Shown one piece after another: positions 9,817 through 19,700 of a stretch of DNA of 64,000 nt. The DNA is from Streptomyces sannanensis (GTDB lineage Bacteria > Actinomycetota > Actinomycetes > Streptomycetales > Streptomycetaceae). The first letter of the stretch is position 1. The number at the start of each line of letters is the position of its first letter. The stretch covers positions 2,666,001-2,730,000 of the forward strand of contig NZ_BAAAYL010000001.1 in NCBI RefSeq assembly GCF_039536205.1, given 5' to 3'. The notes under the pieces were generated by a model that was given only the letters and a program-made list of their open reading frames with translations, ran no database searches and was not told the DNA's origin. The position numbers were made by a program, and so were the translations under genes.

Positions 9817-10250
9817 GTCGTCTCGCTCTTCGGCGGTTTCGCTCTGCTGGGCGCGCTGCTGTACGGAGCGTTCGGCGACCGCGTCCTGCGGCGGGCCGTA
9901 TTCGCCGGGGCGTTCCTGCTCTCCGGGGCGCCGCGGTTCGTGGTGGCGGCGCTGACGGACGGCACCCTCCCGCTCGCCGTGACGATGGCGATCGGCGGAC
10001 TGGATGCGGGCGTGCTCAACCCCATCCTGACCACGGTCGTCCACGAGCACGTACCGGAAGAGCTGCGCAGCAGGGTGTCGGGCGTGACCACGGCCGGCTG
10101 CGAGCCGGCCATGCCGCTGGGCGGCCTCGACGCCGGACTGCCGGCCGACCGGGCCGGGCTGACGGCCGCGCTGCTCACGCTCGGCGGGGTGTACCTGCTG
10201 ACCAGGCTGAGCTCGCTGGTCTTCCCGTCCTGGCGGGCCATGGACGTCAG
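9817..10250 (+). pseudogene. MFS transporter C-terminal remnant
   Basis: The plus-strand frame (VVSLFGGFALLGALLYGAFG then DRVLRRAVFAGAFLLSGAPRF) reads as the last helices of a major-facilitator transporter. It includes the DRVLRR loop and the PEELRSRVSG loop that usually follows TM10. There is no start codon or N-terminal half. At the right end it runs into the duplicated 3' end of the S16 protease gene and takes its stop there. It is a decayed gene whose 5' part is gone where vapBC now sits. Confidence 0.65.
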
Positions 10251-10599
10251 CGGTGCGGGACCGGGCCGCCCTTCTGGAGCGACTCGAAAGCGGACACCGC
10301 ACCCTTCAGCGTCGTGACGGGGATCAGCTGCAATCCCTGGGGCAGTTCGACCTGGGCGTCGGCGCACTCGGCCTTCGGTACGAGGAAGACGGTCGCCCCG
10401 TCCCGCCGGGCGGCCTGGGTCTTCAGCAGTGCGGGACCGGGCCGCCCTTCTGGAGCGACTCGAGAGCGGACACCGCACCCTTCAGCGTCGTGACGGGGAT
10501 CAGCTGCAATCCCTGGGGCAGTTCGACCTGGGCGTCGGCGCACTCGGCCTTCGGTACGAGGAAGACGGTCGCCCCGTCCCGCCGGGCGGCCTGGGTCTT
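10248..10599. repeat. 176-bp tandem duplication of the S16 protease 3' end
   Basis: Copies 10248-10423 and 10424-10599 are nearly identical; a single difference is obvious (GAAAGC versus GAGAGC). The left copy keeps the ancestral end of the gene (PVPHR then stop). The right copy gives the present gene a hybrid last codon (PVPHC then stop). Because 176 is not a multiple of three, the extra copy lies outside the reading frame. Confidence 0.95.
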
Positions 10600-11211
10600 C
10601 AGCGGCACACCGCCGACCGCGCCCACCGTGCCGTCGGCGGTGATGGTGCCCGTGCCTGCGACGACCCGGCCTCCGGTCAGATCCCCGCCGGAGCCGTTGC
10701 CCGCCAGCTTGTCGATGATGCCGAGCGAGAAGAGCAGCCCGGCGCTGGGCCCGCCGACGTCACCGAGGGACAGCTCGACCTTCACCTTGGACGGGTCCTC
10801 GCCGAGGTAGCTCAGGGCCGCCTTGGCCGCGTCCTCCTGGGACTCCTTCATCTCGGCGAGGTTGTGCTGCTCGATCGCCTTGTCGCTGCCGCCGGACGGA
10901 TAGACCGATCCCCGCGGCATGACGGCCTGGTCCGTCCTGAACCAGGCGTCCACCACCTCGCCGAGGTCGATGTTCTCGGACGGGCCGGTCGCCTCGATCG
11001 TCGTCATCCGCAACTGGCCGCTGGTCTTGCGGACCGGCGCCCCGCTGACCGTGATCACCGGTTTGCCGTTGACGTCCCCCAGGACGTCCGCGGTCAGGCC
11101 GGGCTGCGCCACCGTGAACGGCAGCGGCGCGAACCCGGCGACGGCGAGCAGAGCGACGACGGGCACGGCACAGATGGCGAGGGTACGAAGACGCGTGTGA
11201 CGATTGAGCAC
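10423..11211 (-). CDS. Secreted/membrane-anchored Lon-like S16 serine protease (short YlbL-like)
   Basis: A 262-residue protein with a GTG start. It has an N-terminal membrane anchor (LAICAVPVVALLAVAGF), then an S16 domain with catalytic Ser156 (GGPSAGLLF) and Lys205 (VGAVGGVPLKTQAARR), the Ser-Lys dyad of Lon-type proteases. It is shorter than typical actinobacterial YlbL proteins (about 340-370 residues); I see no full PDZ domain between anchor and catalytic domain. The last residues come from a tandem duplication (PHC instead of PHR). Likely an extracytoplasmic processing protease, substrate unknown. Confidence 0.85.
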   Translation of the reverse strand: MLNRHTRLRTLAICAVPVVALLAVAGFAPLPFTVAQPGLTADVLGDVNGKPVITVSGAPVRKTSGQLRMTTIEATGPSENIDLGEVVDAWFRTDQAVMPRGSVYPSGGSDKAIEQHNLAEMKESQEDAAKAALSYLGEDPSKVKVELSLGDVGGPSAGLLFSLGIIDKLAGNGSGGDLTGGRVVAGTGTITADGTVGAVGGVPLKTQAARRDGATVFLVPKAECADAQVELPQGLQLIPVTTLKGAVSALESLQKGGPVPHC

Positions 11212-11233
11212 CGTGCAAATCTAGCCTGACGCG

Positions 11234-11875
11234 TCAGCGCAACGCGTCGGCGACCTCGCGGGCCGCGTCGACGACGCGCCGGCCCACCCGCTCGGGGACC
11301 GCGTCGGCGAGCATCACCACACCTACGCTGCCCTCGACGCCCGTCACCCCGAGCAGCGGCGCGGCCGCGCCGCTCGCACCGGCCTCCAGCTCGCCGTGGG
11401 TGAGCGTGTACCCCTGCGACGAGAGGGCGCCCTGGCGTGCCTCGAGGATCGCCTTGCCGGCGGCGCCCCGGTCCAGCGGGTGGCGGAACCCTGCCCGGTA
11501 CGCCACGTGGTAGTCGGTCCAGGTCGGCTCGACGACCGCGACGGCGAGCGCGTCCGCGCCGTCGACCAGGGTCAGATGCGCGGTGGCCCCGATGTCCTCG
11601 GCGAGCGAGCGCAGCGCGGGCAGCGCGGCCTCGCGTACCAGCGGATGGACCTGCCGGCCCAGCCGCAGCACCCCGAGCCCCACACGGGCGCGGCCGCCCA
11701 AGTCGCGGCGTACCAGCGCGTGTTGCTCCAGGGTGGCGAGCAGACGGTAGACCACGGTGCGGTTGACGCCCAGCCTGTTGGACAGTTCGGTCACCGTCAG
11801 ACCGTGGTCCGTGTCGGCGAGCAGCTTGAGGACTCGAAGCCCCCGGTCGAGCGTCTGGGAAGTCTCCGCGGTCAC
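11234..11875 (-). CDS. IclR family transcriptional regulator (probable hppD regulator)
   Basis: A 213-residue protein. GTG at 11875 was chosen because a good GGAGAGGG ribosome-binding site precedes it. The N-terminal winged HTH (LTVTELSNRLGVNRTVVYRL) is followed by the IclR effector domain (TAHLTLVDGADALAVAVVEP; GAAGKAILEARQG). From memory, an IclR protein at this position in S. coelicolor represses hppD together with the Lrp regulator. The identification as that orthologue is synteny-based inference. Confidence 0.85.
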   Translation of the reverse strand: MTAETSQTLDRGLRVLKLLADTDHGLTVTELSNRLGVNRTVVYRLLATLEQHALVRRDLGGRARVGLGVLRLGRQVHPLVREAALPALRSLAEDIGATAHLTLVDGADALAVAVVEPTWTDYHVAYRAGFRHPLDRGAAGKAILEARQGALSSQGYTLTHGELEAGASGAAAPLLGVTGVEGSVGVVMLADAVPERVGRRVVDAAREVADALR

Positions 11876-12194
11876 GACGCCCTCTCCTCCGTGGTGAGTG
11901 ACGGCGGTTCTCTCTCGTGGCGCGGCGTCGCCGGTCCCGTTCGGCGACACACGAGAGGCCGCCGGCAAGACATGACACCGGCTGCGCTCCGCGGCGACGC
12001 TGCCACGGGGCGTGCATGTTGGCAGGACGGTAGCGAGAGGCTCCGCTCAGAGGAAGACTTCGTCCAGAATCCGGGCACGAAACGTGGGCGAAAGGCACAT
12101 AAAACCTCGCCTCGTGAACGCGACCGGATGTTCACTTGCCGCTGTGTCACGGCGACTTGACCGCCGGCGCGTTCCGTTCGGTGCGGCGCTCGAA
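11876..12194. promoter_or_regulatory. Spacer upstream of the IclR gene
   Basis: This 319-bp gap lies between the end of the helicase gene and the IclR start, both on the minus strand. It must hold the IclR promoter. Apart from the ribosome-binding site near 11880-11890 and a lower-GC stretch around 12095-12110 (CACATAAAACC), I see no hairpin terminator or repeat of note. Confidence 0.4.
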
Positions 12195-13985
12195 TCAGCG
12201 CATACGGGTCGCCCACTCCTGGACCTTCTTGATCCGCTCCCGGATCTGGCCCGCCGTCGCCTCCGCGCTCGGCGGCCCTCCGCACACCCGGCGCAGCTCG
12301 GTGTGGATCACCCCGTGCGGCTTGCCGCTCTGGTGCACGTACGCGCTCACCATCGTGTTGAGCTGTTTGCGCAGCTCCAGCAGCTCCTTGTGCGAGACCA
12401 CCGGCCGCCGTTCGGCCGGCAGCTCCAGCAGATCCGCCTCGGCGTCCGGCTTGCGGCGGCTGTGTGCGATCTGCCGGGCCTGCCGCTTCTGCAGCAGCAA
12501 CTGCACCTGGTCGGGCTCCAGCAGCCCGGGGATGCCGAGGTAGTCCTGCTCCTCCTCGCTGCCGGGGTGCGCCTGCATGCCGAACTCGGCGCCGTTGTAC
12601 ATGACCCGGTCGAAGACCGCGTCGGACTCCAGGGCTTCGAACGGCAGCATGTCCTGCTCGCCGGTGTCCTCGTCCTGCTGCTTGTTGGCCTCGTCCATCT
12701 CCTTCTCGGACTCGGCGTAGGGGTCCTCCTCCTCGCCGTCCTTCTTCGGCCTGTCGAGGACGTGGTCGCGCTCGACCTCCATCTCGTTGGCGAAGCCGAG
12801 CAGCATGGGGATGGTGGGCAGGAAGACGGACGCCGTCTCACCGCGGCGACGCGACCGCACGAAACGGCCGACGGCCTGCGCGAAGAACAGCGGCGTCGAG
12901 ATCGTCGTCGCGTACACGCCGACTGCGAGGCGCGGCACGTCGACGCCTTCGGACACCATGCGGACCGCGACCATCCAGCGGTCCTCGTTGCCGCTGAACT
13001 CGTCGATCCTCTTCGATGCGCCCGTGTCGTCGGAGAGGACGACGGTCGCCTTGTGCCCGGTGATCTCGCGGATCAGCTTGGCGTACGCCCGGGCCGAGTC
13101 CTGGTCGGTGGCGATGACCAGCGCGCCCGCGTCCGGGATGGACTTCCGCACCTCGGTGAGCCGCTGGTCGGCGGCGCGCAACACGTTCGGCATCCAGTCA
13201 CCGCGCGGGTCGAGCGCGGTGCGCCAGGCCTGCGAGACGGCGTCCTTCGTCATGGGCTCGCCGAGCCGGGCCGCGATCTCGTCACCGGCCTTGGTGCGCC
13301 AGCGCATGTTGCCGCTGTAGCTCAGGAATATCACCGGCCGGACGACGTGGTCCCTGAGCGCGCTGCCGTAGCCGTACGTGTAGTCGGCCGCCGACCGCCG
13401 GATCCCGTCGTTGCCCTCCTCGTACGTCACGAAGGGGATGGGGTTGGTGTCGGACCGGAAGGGCGTACCGGTGAGTGCGAGGCGGCGGGTGGCCGGCTCG
13501 AAGGCCTCCAGGCAGGCCTCGCCCCACGACTTGCTGTCACCGGCGTGGTGGATCTCGTCCAGGATCACCAGCGTCTTGCGCTGCTCGGACCGGTTGCGGT
13601 GCAGCATCGGGCGCACTCCGACACCCGCGTACGTCACCGCGACCCCGTGGTACTCCCGGCTCAGCGGCCCGGCGCTGTACTCCGGGTCCAGCTTGATACC
13701 TATGCGCGCCGCGGCCTCGGCCCACTGCTTCTTCAGGTGCTCGGTGGGCGCGACGACCGTCACCTGCTGCACCACATGGTGGTGCAGCAGCCACGACGCG
13801 AGCGTCAGCGCGAAGGTGGTCTTGCCTGCGCCGGGGGTGGCGACGGCGAGGAAGTCACGGGGCTGCGTCTGGACGTACTTCTCCATGGCGCCCTGCTGCC
13901 AGGCGCGCAGCTTGCCGGCCGTACCCCAGGGGGCGCGGCCGGGGAAGGCGGGTGAGAGATGGTGGGAGGCGGTAGCAGTACTCAC
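12195..13985 (-). CDS. Superfamily II DNA/RNA helicase (SSL2/XPB-like)
   Basis: A 596-residue protein with a GTG start. Helicase motif I is at residues 49-56 (ATPGAGKT), motif II DEIH at 143-146, motif III-type TGTPFR at 172-177, and motif VI near QAVGRFVRSRRRGE. A charged Glu/Asp-rich insert (DGEEEDPYAESEKEMDEANK) follows the second RecA domain. The C-terminal 130 residues are helical (LLQKRQARQIAHSRRKPDAE) and carry no recognised domain. Widespread in Streptomyces and probably a house-keeping nucleic-acid motor; specific role unknown. Confidence 0.9.
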   Translation of the reverse strand: MSTATASHHLSPAFPGRAPWGTAGKLRAWQQGAMEKYVQTQPRDFLAVATPGAGKTTFALTLASWLLHHHVVQQVTVVAPTEHLKKQWAEAAARIGIKLDPEYSAGPLSREYHGVAVTYAGVGVRPMLHRNRSEQRKTLVILDEIHHAGDSKSWGEACLEAFEPATRRLALTGTPFRSDTNPIPFVTYEEGNDGIRRSAADYTYGYGSALRDHVVRPVIFLSYSGNMRWRTKAGDEIAARLGEPMTKDAVSQAWRTALDPRGDWMPNVLRAADQRLTEVRKSIPDAGALVIATDQDSARAYAKLIREITGHKATVVLSDDTGASKRIDEFSGNEDRWMVAVRMVSEGVDVPRLAVGVYATTISTPLFFAQAVGRFVRSRRRGETASVFLPTIPMLLGFANEMEVERDHVLDRPKKDGEEEDPYAESEKEMDEANKQQDEDTGEQDMLPFEALESDAVFDRVMYNGAEFGMQAHPGSEEEQDYLGIPGLLEPDQVQLLLQKRQARQIAHSRRKPDAEADLLELPAERRPVVSHKELLELRKQLNTMVSAYVHQSGKPHGVIHTELRRVCGGPPSAEATAGQIRERIKKVQEWATRMR

Positions 13986-14105
13986 GGTCTCCGGTTCGAG
14001 GCTCTCGGCGGCACGGGCTTGCGTGGGACAACCGGGCCACCCTACCGGTGACCCGGACCCCTTCCCGGCCGGACGACGCCGTGACCTCGCGGACTGGGAC
14101 AGGGG

Positions 14106-14489
14106 TCACATGGCGTCGTGGAGGGCGCGCAGGCGTGCCGCGATCTGGCCGAGTTCCGCCGCCCCGGAGGCGACGTCGATGACCAGGTCGTACGCGACGT
14201 CCTGATCGACCCCGGCGAGGTCGACGTCGTTGACGGCGAGGAAGGTGGCGGCGGCCAGCCAGGCCGTGCGCTTGTTGCCGTCGACGAAGGGGTGGTTCGT
14301 GGCGATGGCGTGCAGCAGGGCGCCCGCCTGCTCGTACACGTCCTCGTACGCCTCGAACCCGAACATCCGGGCGCGCGGCCGGTGCACCGCGGACTCCAGC
14401 AGCCCGGGCGCCCGCAGCTCGGGCTGCTCCCCGCCGCAGGCGAACCGGGCGAGGTCGGTGACCTCGGAGACGGTGAGGTGGCGGGTCAT
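14106..14489 (-). CDS. doc: Doc-type Fic-domain toxin
   Basis: A 127-residue Fic/Doc protein with the active-site loop HPFVDGNKRT at residues 66-75. The phage P1 relative Doc phosphorylates and inactivates EF-Tu. The small size and lack of other domains fit Doc rather than AMPylating Fic enzymes. It overlaps the upstream small gene by ATGA, the usual antitoxin-toxin coupling. Confidence 0.92.
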   Translation of the reverse strand: MTRHLTVSEVTDLARFACGGEQPELRAPGLLESAVHRPRARMFGFEAYEDVYEQAGALLHAIATNHPFVDGNKRTAWLAAATFLAVNDVDLAGVDQDVAYDLVIDVASGAAELGQIAARLRALHDAM

Positions 14490-14686
14490 TCGCCGAGCCT
14501 CCTCAGCAGCGGGGCATGGTGCAGGGCGAGCCGCATCGCGGCCGCGCGGACCATGGCCGCTTCGACCCGGAGATAGCGGCGCACCGCCTCCTGTGCGACC
14601 CCGTCCGTGGTCCGCCCCTGGGCGTCGGCGAGGTCTGCGAGGGCAGCCGACTCGGCGTCGGTGAGCGTGATGGCCAGGGCGTTCAT
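14486..14686 (-). CDS. Cognate antitoxin of the Doc module (RHH-like)
   Basis: A 66-residue protein. The first 45 residues look like a ribbon-helix-helix or short arc fold (MNALAITLTDAESAALADLA then DAQGRTTDGVAQEAVRRYL). The helical, basic tail ends in LHHAPLLRRLGE. It lies directly upstream of doc with a 4-bp overlap. It lacks an obvious Phd N-terminus, so it is an RHH-type antitoxin paired with a Doc toxin, a known arrangement in Actinobacteria. Confidence 0.8.
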   Translation of the reverse strand: MNALAITLTDAESAALADLADAQGRTTDGVAQEAVRRYLRVEAAMVRAAAMRLALHHAPLLRRLGE

Positions 14687-14923
14687 GCACGGAGAGTAGT
14701 GGTCGCGCGCCAGGGGAGTCACCCGGTTTCCGCGCCTGGGCGCACGGCCGGGCGGCGTCTCCCTGGTGTGAACCGCCCTCGCAGAGAGATCCCCATGAGC
14801 CCAGGACGGGCGGTGCGGTCGCCTCATGGTCGGCATCCGTGACGGCGGGGGTACGGCGACCAGCCCCGGACCGGCGGTCCAGCGCGTCGGCCGCGCCCGC
14901 CACGGCACCCCTGGTCCGTCACG

Positions 14924-16387
14924 TCACGCCATGCTCGTGCCCGGCGCCTTCAGCCTCGTCGCCACCCACGCCCCCACCAGCGCCACTGCGGCCATCGGGA
15001 GGAACACCGCCGCGAAGGCCGCCGGGTGGGAGCCGGACGTGGACACGTGCGTGGCGCCCACCGCGCCGCCGCCCAGGGCGGCGAAGGCCGCGCCGCCCGC
15101 GGCGAGGAGGACGACGTTGGAAAAGCCGTCGGAGATCTGGAGGGCCGCGGAGTTCGCGCCGGCTTCCTCCGGCGGGGACAGCTTCAGCAGCAGCACGCTC
15201 GTCTGGGAGATCACCAGGCCCATGCCGAAGCAGCACACGGTCCAGGCAGCGGCCACGATCCAGACCGGAACCGCGTCGATCATGACGCTCGGCACGGTCG
15301 CGATGGACGCCGCGGCCATCAGCATGCCCAGCACCGTCAGCCGCTCCCGGTAGGGCTCGAACCGGGGCCGTGCCTGTGCGTACGAACCGAGGGCCCAGGA
15401 CGCGCCGCCGACCGCGAGGGACAAGCCGGCCATCGTCGGGGAGAGCCCGCGCTCGCTCACCAGCATCAACGGTACGAAGCTCTCCGCGGCGATGAACGAT
15501 CCCGCCGAAAGGCCACGCAGGAGCACGACCGACGGCAGTCCCCGCGCCGCCCGGTACGTACCGCGCGGCAGCAGCCCGCGGACCGCGGGCACGAGCAGCG
15601 CGACGCCCGCGGCCGCCGGGAGCAGGGAGAGCCAGCGCAGCTCCTGTCCGGCGTACTGAAGCAGCCCGGCCCCGACCGAGATCCCCAGGGCCAGCCCGAT
15701 CTGCCGCCGGTCGAAGGGTTCGACGGGGGCCTGCGGATCCGCCGGGCCGGACGCCATCCGCCGGATCGCGGGCAGCGCGATCGCCAGGGGGAGGACGACC
15801 AGGACCGGGATGCCGATGAAAACCCAGCGCCAGCCGAGGTGCTCCGTGATGGTCCCGGCCGCAAGCGGTCCCACGACGGACGGGACCACCCAGCTCGCCG
15901 CGAAGGCCGCCATGATCGAGGGGCGCAGCCGCTCGGGGTAGGCCCGGCCGACGACGACGTACAGTGCGACGATCACCAGCCCGCCGCCGAGCCCCTGGAC
16001 CGCCCGGCCGAGGATGAAGAGCCACATCGAGCTCGCGGTGCCGGACACCAGCAGTCCGGCCGCGAACGCGCCGATGCCGACGGCGAGCCCCCCGAGCGGC
16101 CCGCGCCGGTCGGCCCACTGCCCGGCCACGACCATGCCGAAGAGGCTGGTGGTGAAGTACGAGGAGAAGGCGAAGGCGTAGAGCGGCACCCCGTGCAGCT
16201 CGCGCGCGGCGACCGGCATCGCGGTGCCGACCGCGGTCGCCTCGAAGGCGATCAGCAGGACGACGGAGACGATGCCGATGGTGAGTGCGCGATGCGTACG
16301 GCCGAGGACACCGCCGCCCTGGGCCTCGGGCGGCGCGGATATGCCGGCGGCGTCGACATCGGCGTCGCGGGGCTTCAGGGCAGTCAT
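14924..16387 (-). CDS. MFS drug/metabolite exporter
   Basis: A 487-residue transporter. It shows MFS motif A (GQWADRRGPLGGLAVG), motif B-like LGRAVQGLGGG in the fourth helix, and about 12-14 hydrophobic segments. The GRAVQGLGGGLVIVALYVVVG region is typical of DHA exporters. Start taken at MTALKPRD, about 20 residues before the first helix. The substrate cannot be predicted. It stands alone on the minus strand, 237 bp from the Doc module. Confidence 0.88.
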   Translation of the reverse strand: MTALKPRDADVDAAGISAPPEAQGGGVLGRTHRALTIGIVSVVLLIAFEATAVGTAMPVAARELHGVPLYAFAFSSYFTTSLFGMVVAGQWADRRGPLGGLAVGIGAFAAGLLVSGTASSMWLFILGRAVQGLGGGLVIVALYVVVGRAYPERLRPSIMAAFAASWVVPSVVGPLAAGTITEHLGWRWVFIGIPVLVVLPLAIALPAIRRMASGPADPQAPVEPFDRRQIGLALGISVGAGLLQYAGQELRWLSLLPAAAGVALLVPAVRGLLPRGTYRAARGLPSVVLLRGLSAGSFIAAESFVPLMLVSERGLSPTMAGLSLAVGGASWALGSYAQARPRFEPYRERLTVLGMLMAAASIATVPSVMIDAVPVWIVAAAWTVCCFGMGLVISQTSVLLLKLSPPEEAGANSAALQISDGFSNVVLLAAGGAAFAALGGGAVGATHVSTSGSHPAAFAAVFLPMAAVALVGAWVATRLKAPGTSMA

Positions 16388-16706
16388 GCGCTCAGAGTAA
16401 GGGGCGCAGAAGCATTCGTCCCTGTCCTTTTTGGCGGGATCGCGATCGTCCTTTGGTCGTACGACCAGGCACGACGCCTCCGATCGTGAACGCGGTGTGG
16501 CAGTCGCATTGCGGCCCCGCCCGATCCTCGGCTGCCGGCCTCCTGGGCGGGCGGCCATGGGGACGCGGACCCGCACCTCGACGGCTTCGGCACGGTGGTG
16601 CTCGCGGCGCTGATCACGCGGGTGTCGGTCTGGGCCGCGATCTTCCTCGTACCGGGCGGGGAAGCGCGCGCCAAGGGCGCATCGGACCGACTCGCAGGGG
16701 CAGCCC
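16388..16706. other. Spacer with a possible membrane-protein remnant (plus strand)
   Basis: There is no intact gene in these 319 bp. On the plus strand the frame around 16560-16680 (DADPHLDGFGTVVLAALITR then VSVWAAIFLVPGG) looks like one transmembrane helix of a lost gene. It has no start or domain. The promoter of the MFS gene must lie at the left end. Confidence 0.3.
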
Positions 16707-19700
16707 TCAGCTGCGGGTGCGTCGTGCCATCGCCTCCCAGAAGTCGTGCAGTTCCCGGACGGGCATGCCGACCCAGTGAGGCGTCTTCCTTTGGAAGAGC
16801 CTGGGGAAGCAGCGGCGTACGCGTCCGGGCAGCAGGGCCTGCTGCTGGCGGCAGAAGGGCTCGCGGATCTCGGCCCGGGGCTGTGTGCCCCGTGGCGGGT
16901 AGGGGCAGTACTTGAACTTGCAGGCCGGCAGGCAGGTGGAGCCCGGTGCCGGCGGGTCGGACGTGCCGACCGTCAGCTCGGGGTGCAGCGGGGCACGGTC
17001 CCTGGTGACGCAGGGCGGGAGCGTCATGCCCGGCTGGTTCGAGCGGCCCAGCCGGTCCTCGACCTCGTCCGGACGCCCGTCGCGCTCGATGAGGTTCAGC
17101 ATGACCAGCACGTCGGCGACAAGGCGCTGGGCGCGCCCGTCGAGCGAGCTCCATCCGACCGAGGGCGGGATCCACAAGTTGTGCTTGCGGTAGTGCTGCG
17201 GGCCGCTGGTGCGAGCGCCGATGTTGTCGACGACACCCTTCTCGTCGATCCAGATGAAGCGCTCGGGCCGTCTGGTCTCCAGGGCGAGGGCTATCAGGTC
17301 GCCTGCCTCGGCGATGAACGGGTGCAGACGTTGCCGGGGTGCGGCGCCGCCGCCCGCGGCGTGGAGGGCCGCGGCGTGGACGGTGCCCACCATCGACAGC
17401 CAGCGTTTCACGGTGGGCACGGCAGTCGCACAGCCCTGGGACGGCTCCGGCGCGCCGGCCGGCACGGGCACGCCGTCGCTGCCGTCCCCTTGCGGCACCT
17501 CGGCGTCGCCGCCCTGCTCGACGCGGGCGATGCTGTCGGGGAGTTCCCACAGGCACAGCGCGTGGAGCAGGCTGAGCTGCGAGTACCAGCACCGGGTCTG
17601 CTGGAGCATGGTCTCCGCATGGCGGATCAGGTCGACACGGCCGCCCTGGTAGGTGTGGGGGTGGCGTTTCCGCCGGTTGGCCGCGTGTTTGAAGCCCTGG
17701 GCCAGTGCGTTCTCCAGGGAGAGCGGAAGATCGGGGGTGCCGCCGGACCGTTCCGGGTCGAGGTGGCCGAGCCACTTCATGAGGCGGGTCCGGGCCTCGT
17801 CGCGGTGCCCGTCGGTGACGGATCCGAGAAGCATGGGAATCATCCAGGCCCGCATGACGAACTGCCGCCAGAGGGAGACCCGCTCCTCCTGGTAGCGCTC
17901 GAGGATTTCCTTCCGCTCGCGATTCGGCCCGTCGTTCTCCCCGGGTGCGGTCCGGGACGACGAACCGGTGTGCATCGTGGCCGACCACTCGTTGAGCTCT
18001 TTCCTTGTCGCATCCTTCAGGTCGTCGATCCGCGTCCGGTATTCCTCCACCGGATCGGCGTCGATGCCGACCCGTTGGCGGATCACGGCGAACGCCGGGT
18101 CGCCTCCGTTGCCGAACTCCTGGGCGGCGGCAAGACGGATGGAGTAGGAGGGTTCTCCGGAGCCCAGTTGGAAGAGCTGCCAGTACAGCGGCGTGGTGTC
18201 GGTCTTCTCGGCGGCCGCGCGCAGAGCCGTGCCGAGCTGCTTCACCAGCCCGAGCTTCGCCTCGTCGAGGGTCCGCCTGTCCCCTCTGATGCTGTGCCAG
18301 TTCGCCTGCACGTTGTCGATGACGGTCTTCAGCAGCCTCGGATCGTCCTCCATGCTCTCGATCTCCAGAGCGGCCGCGTAGAGGTCGAAAGCCTTCGGGT
18401 CCGTGCGCCGGTCGGCGGCGTCGCAGAGCCGCTGGGCGAGCGTCCGGCCACTCAGCGGAGCCTGCCGCCACAGTTCCTTGGCGCTCTTCTTCGCCTCGGC
18501 TCTGATGCCGCCGCCCTGGGACGCGAGCTCGATCACCCGGTCGCGGGACAGCAGCACCAGGGCGATGAGCAGCTCGCGGCTGGGCCCGGGCGGGTGAAGC
18601 GTCTCTTCGACGATCCCACCGGCGCAACGCTCCCTCAGGTGGCGGAGCATACGGAAGCCGAGGTACGCCTGGATGATGCTGTGCGGGAAGCGGACCTTCT
18701 TCTCGAACCCTTCCACCAGCTGGAGCGCGTCCGCGTCGGCCGTGAACCGGGCGAGTGCGGCTTGGCACTGGCCGATGCTCCCCTCGGTCAGACGCCGGCT
18801 CTCCTCGCCGCTGAGCCTGTCGCAGAGCATGTTCCAGATCTGCTCGCGGTCCCACTCGGAGAAGGTGTTCCCGCGTTTGCCGTATCGGTCGAACCTGTGT
18901 TGCGCTCTCCAGAGATGCTCGACCCGGGTCCCGGTCCGCCGCGGCAGGCTTGGGTGAACGTCTTTGCCCAGCAGGTCCTCGAAGCCGACCTCGAGCTGGT
19001 CCTGGAGCAGTCCGACGCATGCCAGCGCGGAGACGACCTCCAAGGTGTCCCGGCGTTCCTGCGAGGCGAGGGAGACATCGTCGCGCAGCCGGCCCTCCAC
19101 CAGCGCGTGATACCAGGTCTCCAGCAGCCACAGCCGGAGCATGGAACGGTCACCGCTGCGGGTGTCCAGCCGCTTGGGGTCGAGCCGGGCGCGGTCGCGC
19201 TCCAGCATGTCGTGGTCGTGCAGTTCCCGGGCGATCTGCAGGTAGATCGGCGACTCGGAGACCTCCGCCGTCTCCACGATCCAGTCGAGGCGGCGCTCGT
19301 CCGTCTCAGGGGCATGAGCCTCCACGAAGTGGAGTGCCGCCTCCTCGCTGAGCGGTTCCAGATCGATGATCGCGGCGCGGGACCCCTCCAGGGGAGTGTG
19401 CGGCCGCGAGGCGATGACCAGGGGCAGCTTCTCCTGGTAGGCGCGCTCGATGGCCCGGCGGATGATGTTGTCGCGGTCGTCCTGGAACTTCTCGTCGAGG
19501 ATGGCCTCCTCCAGCCCGTCGGCGATGACGACCGGTTTGTCGTCCGCGAGCAGCTGCTGCCAGACCCGCTCGTTCTTGCTGCGGGCCAGGATTCCCTGAG
19601 GCGCTTCCTCGGAGAAGCGTTTCCTGGCCATCTGCTCGAAGTTCAGGTCGGACTGGTCCGCGGCGTCGCGCAGCCGGATGGGCACCGGGACGGCGTGCAG

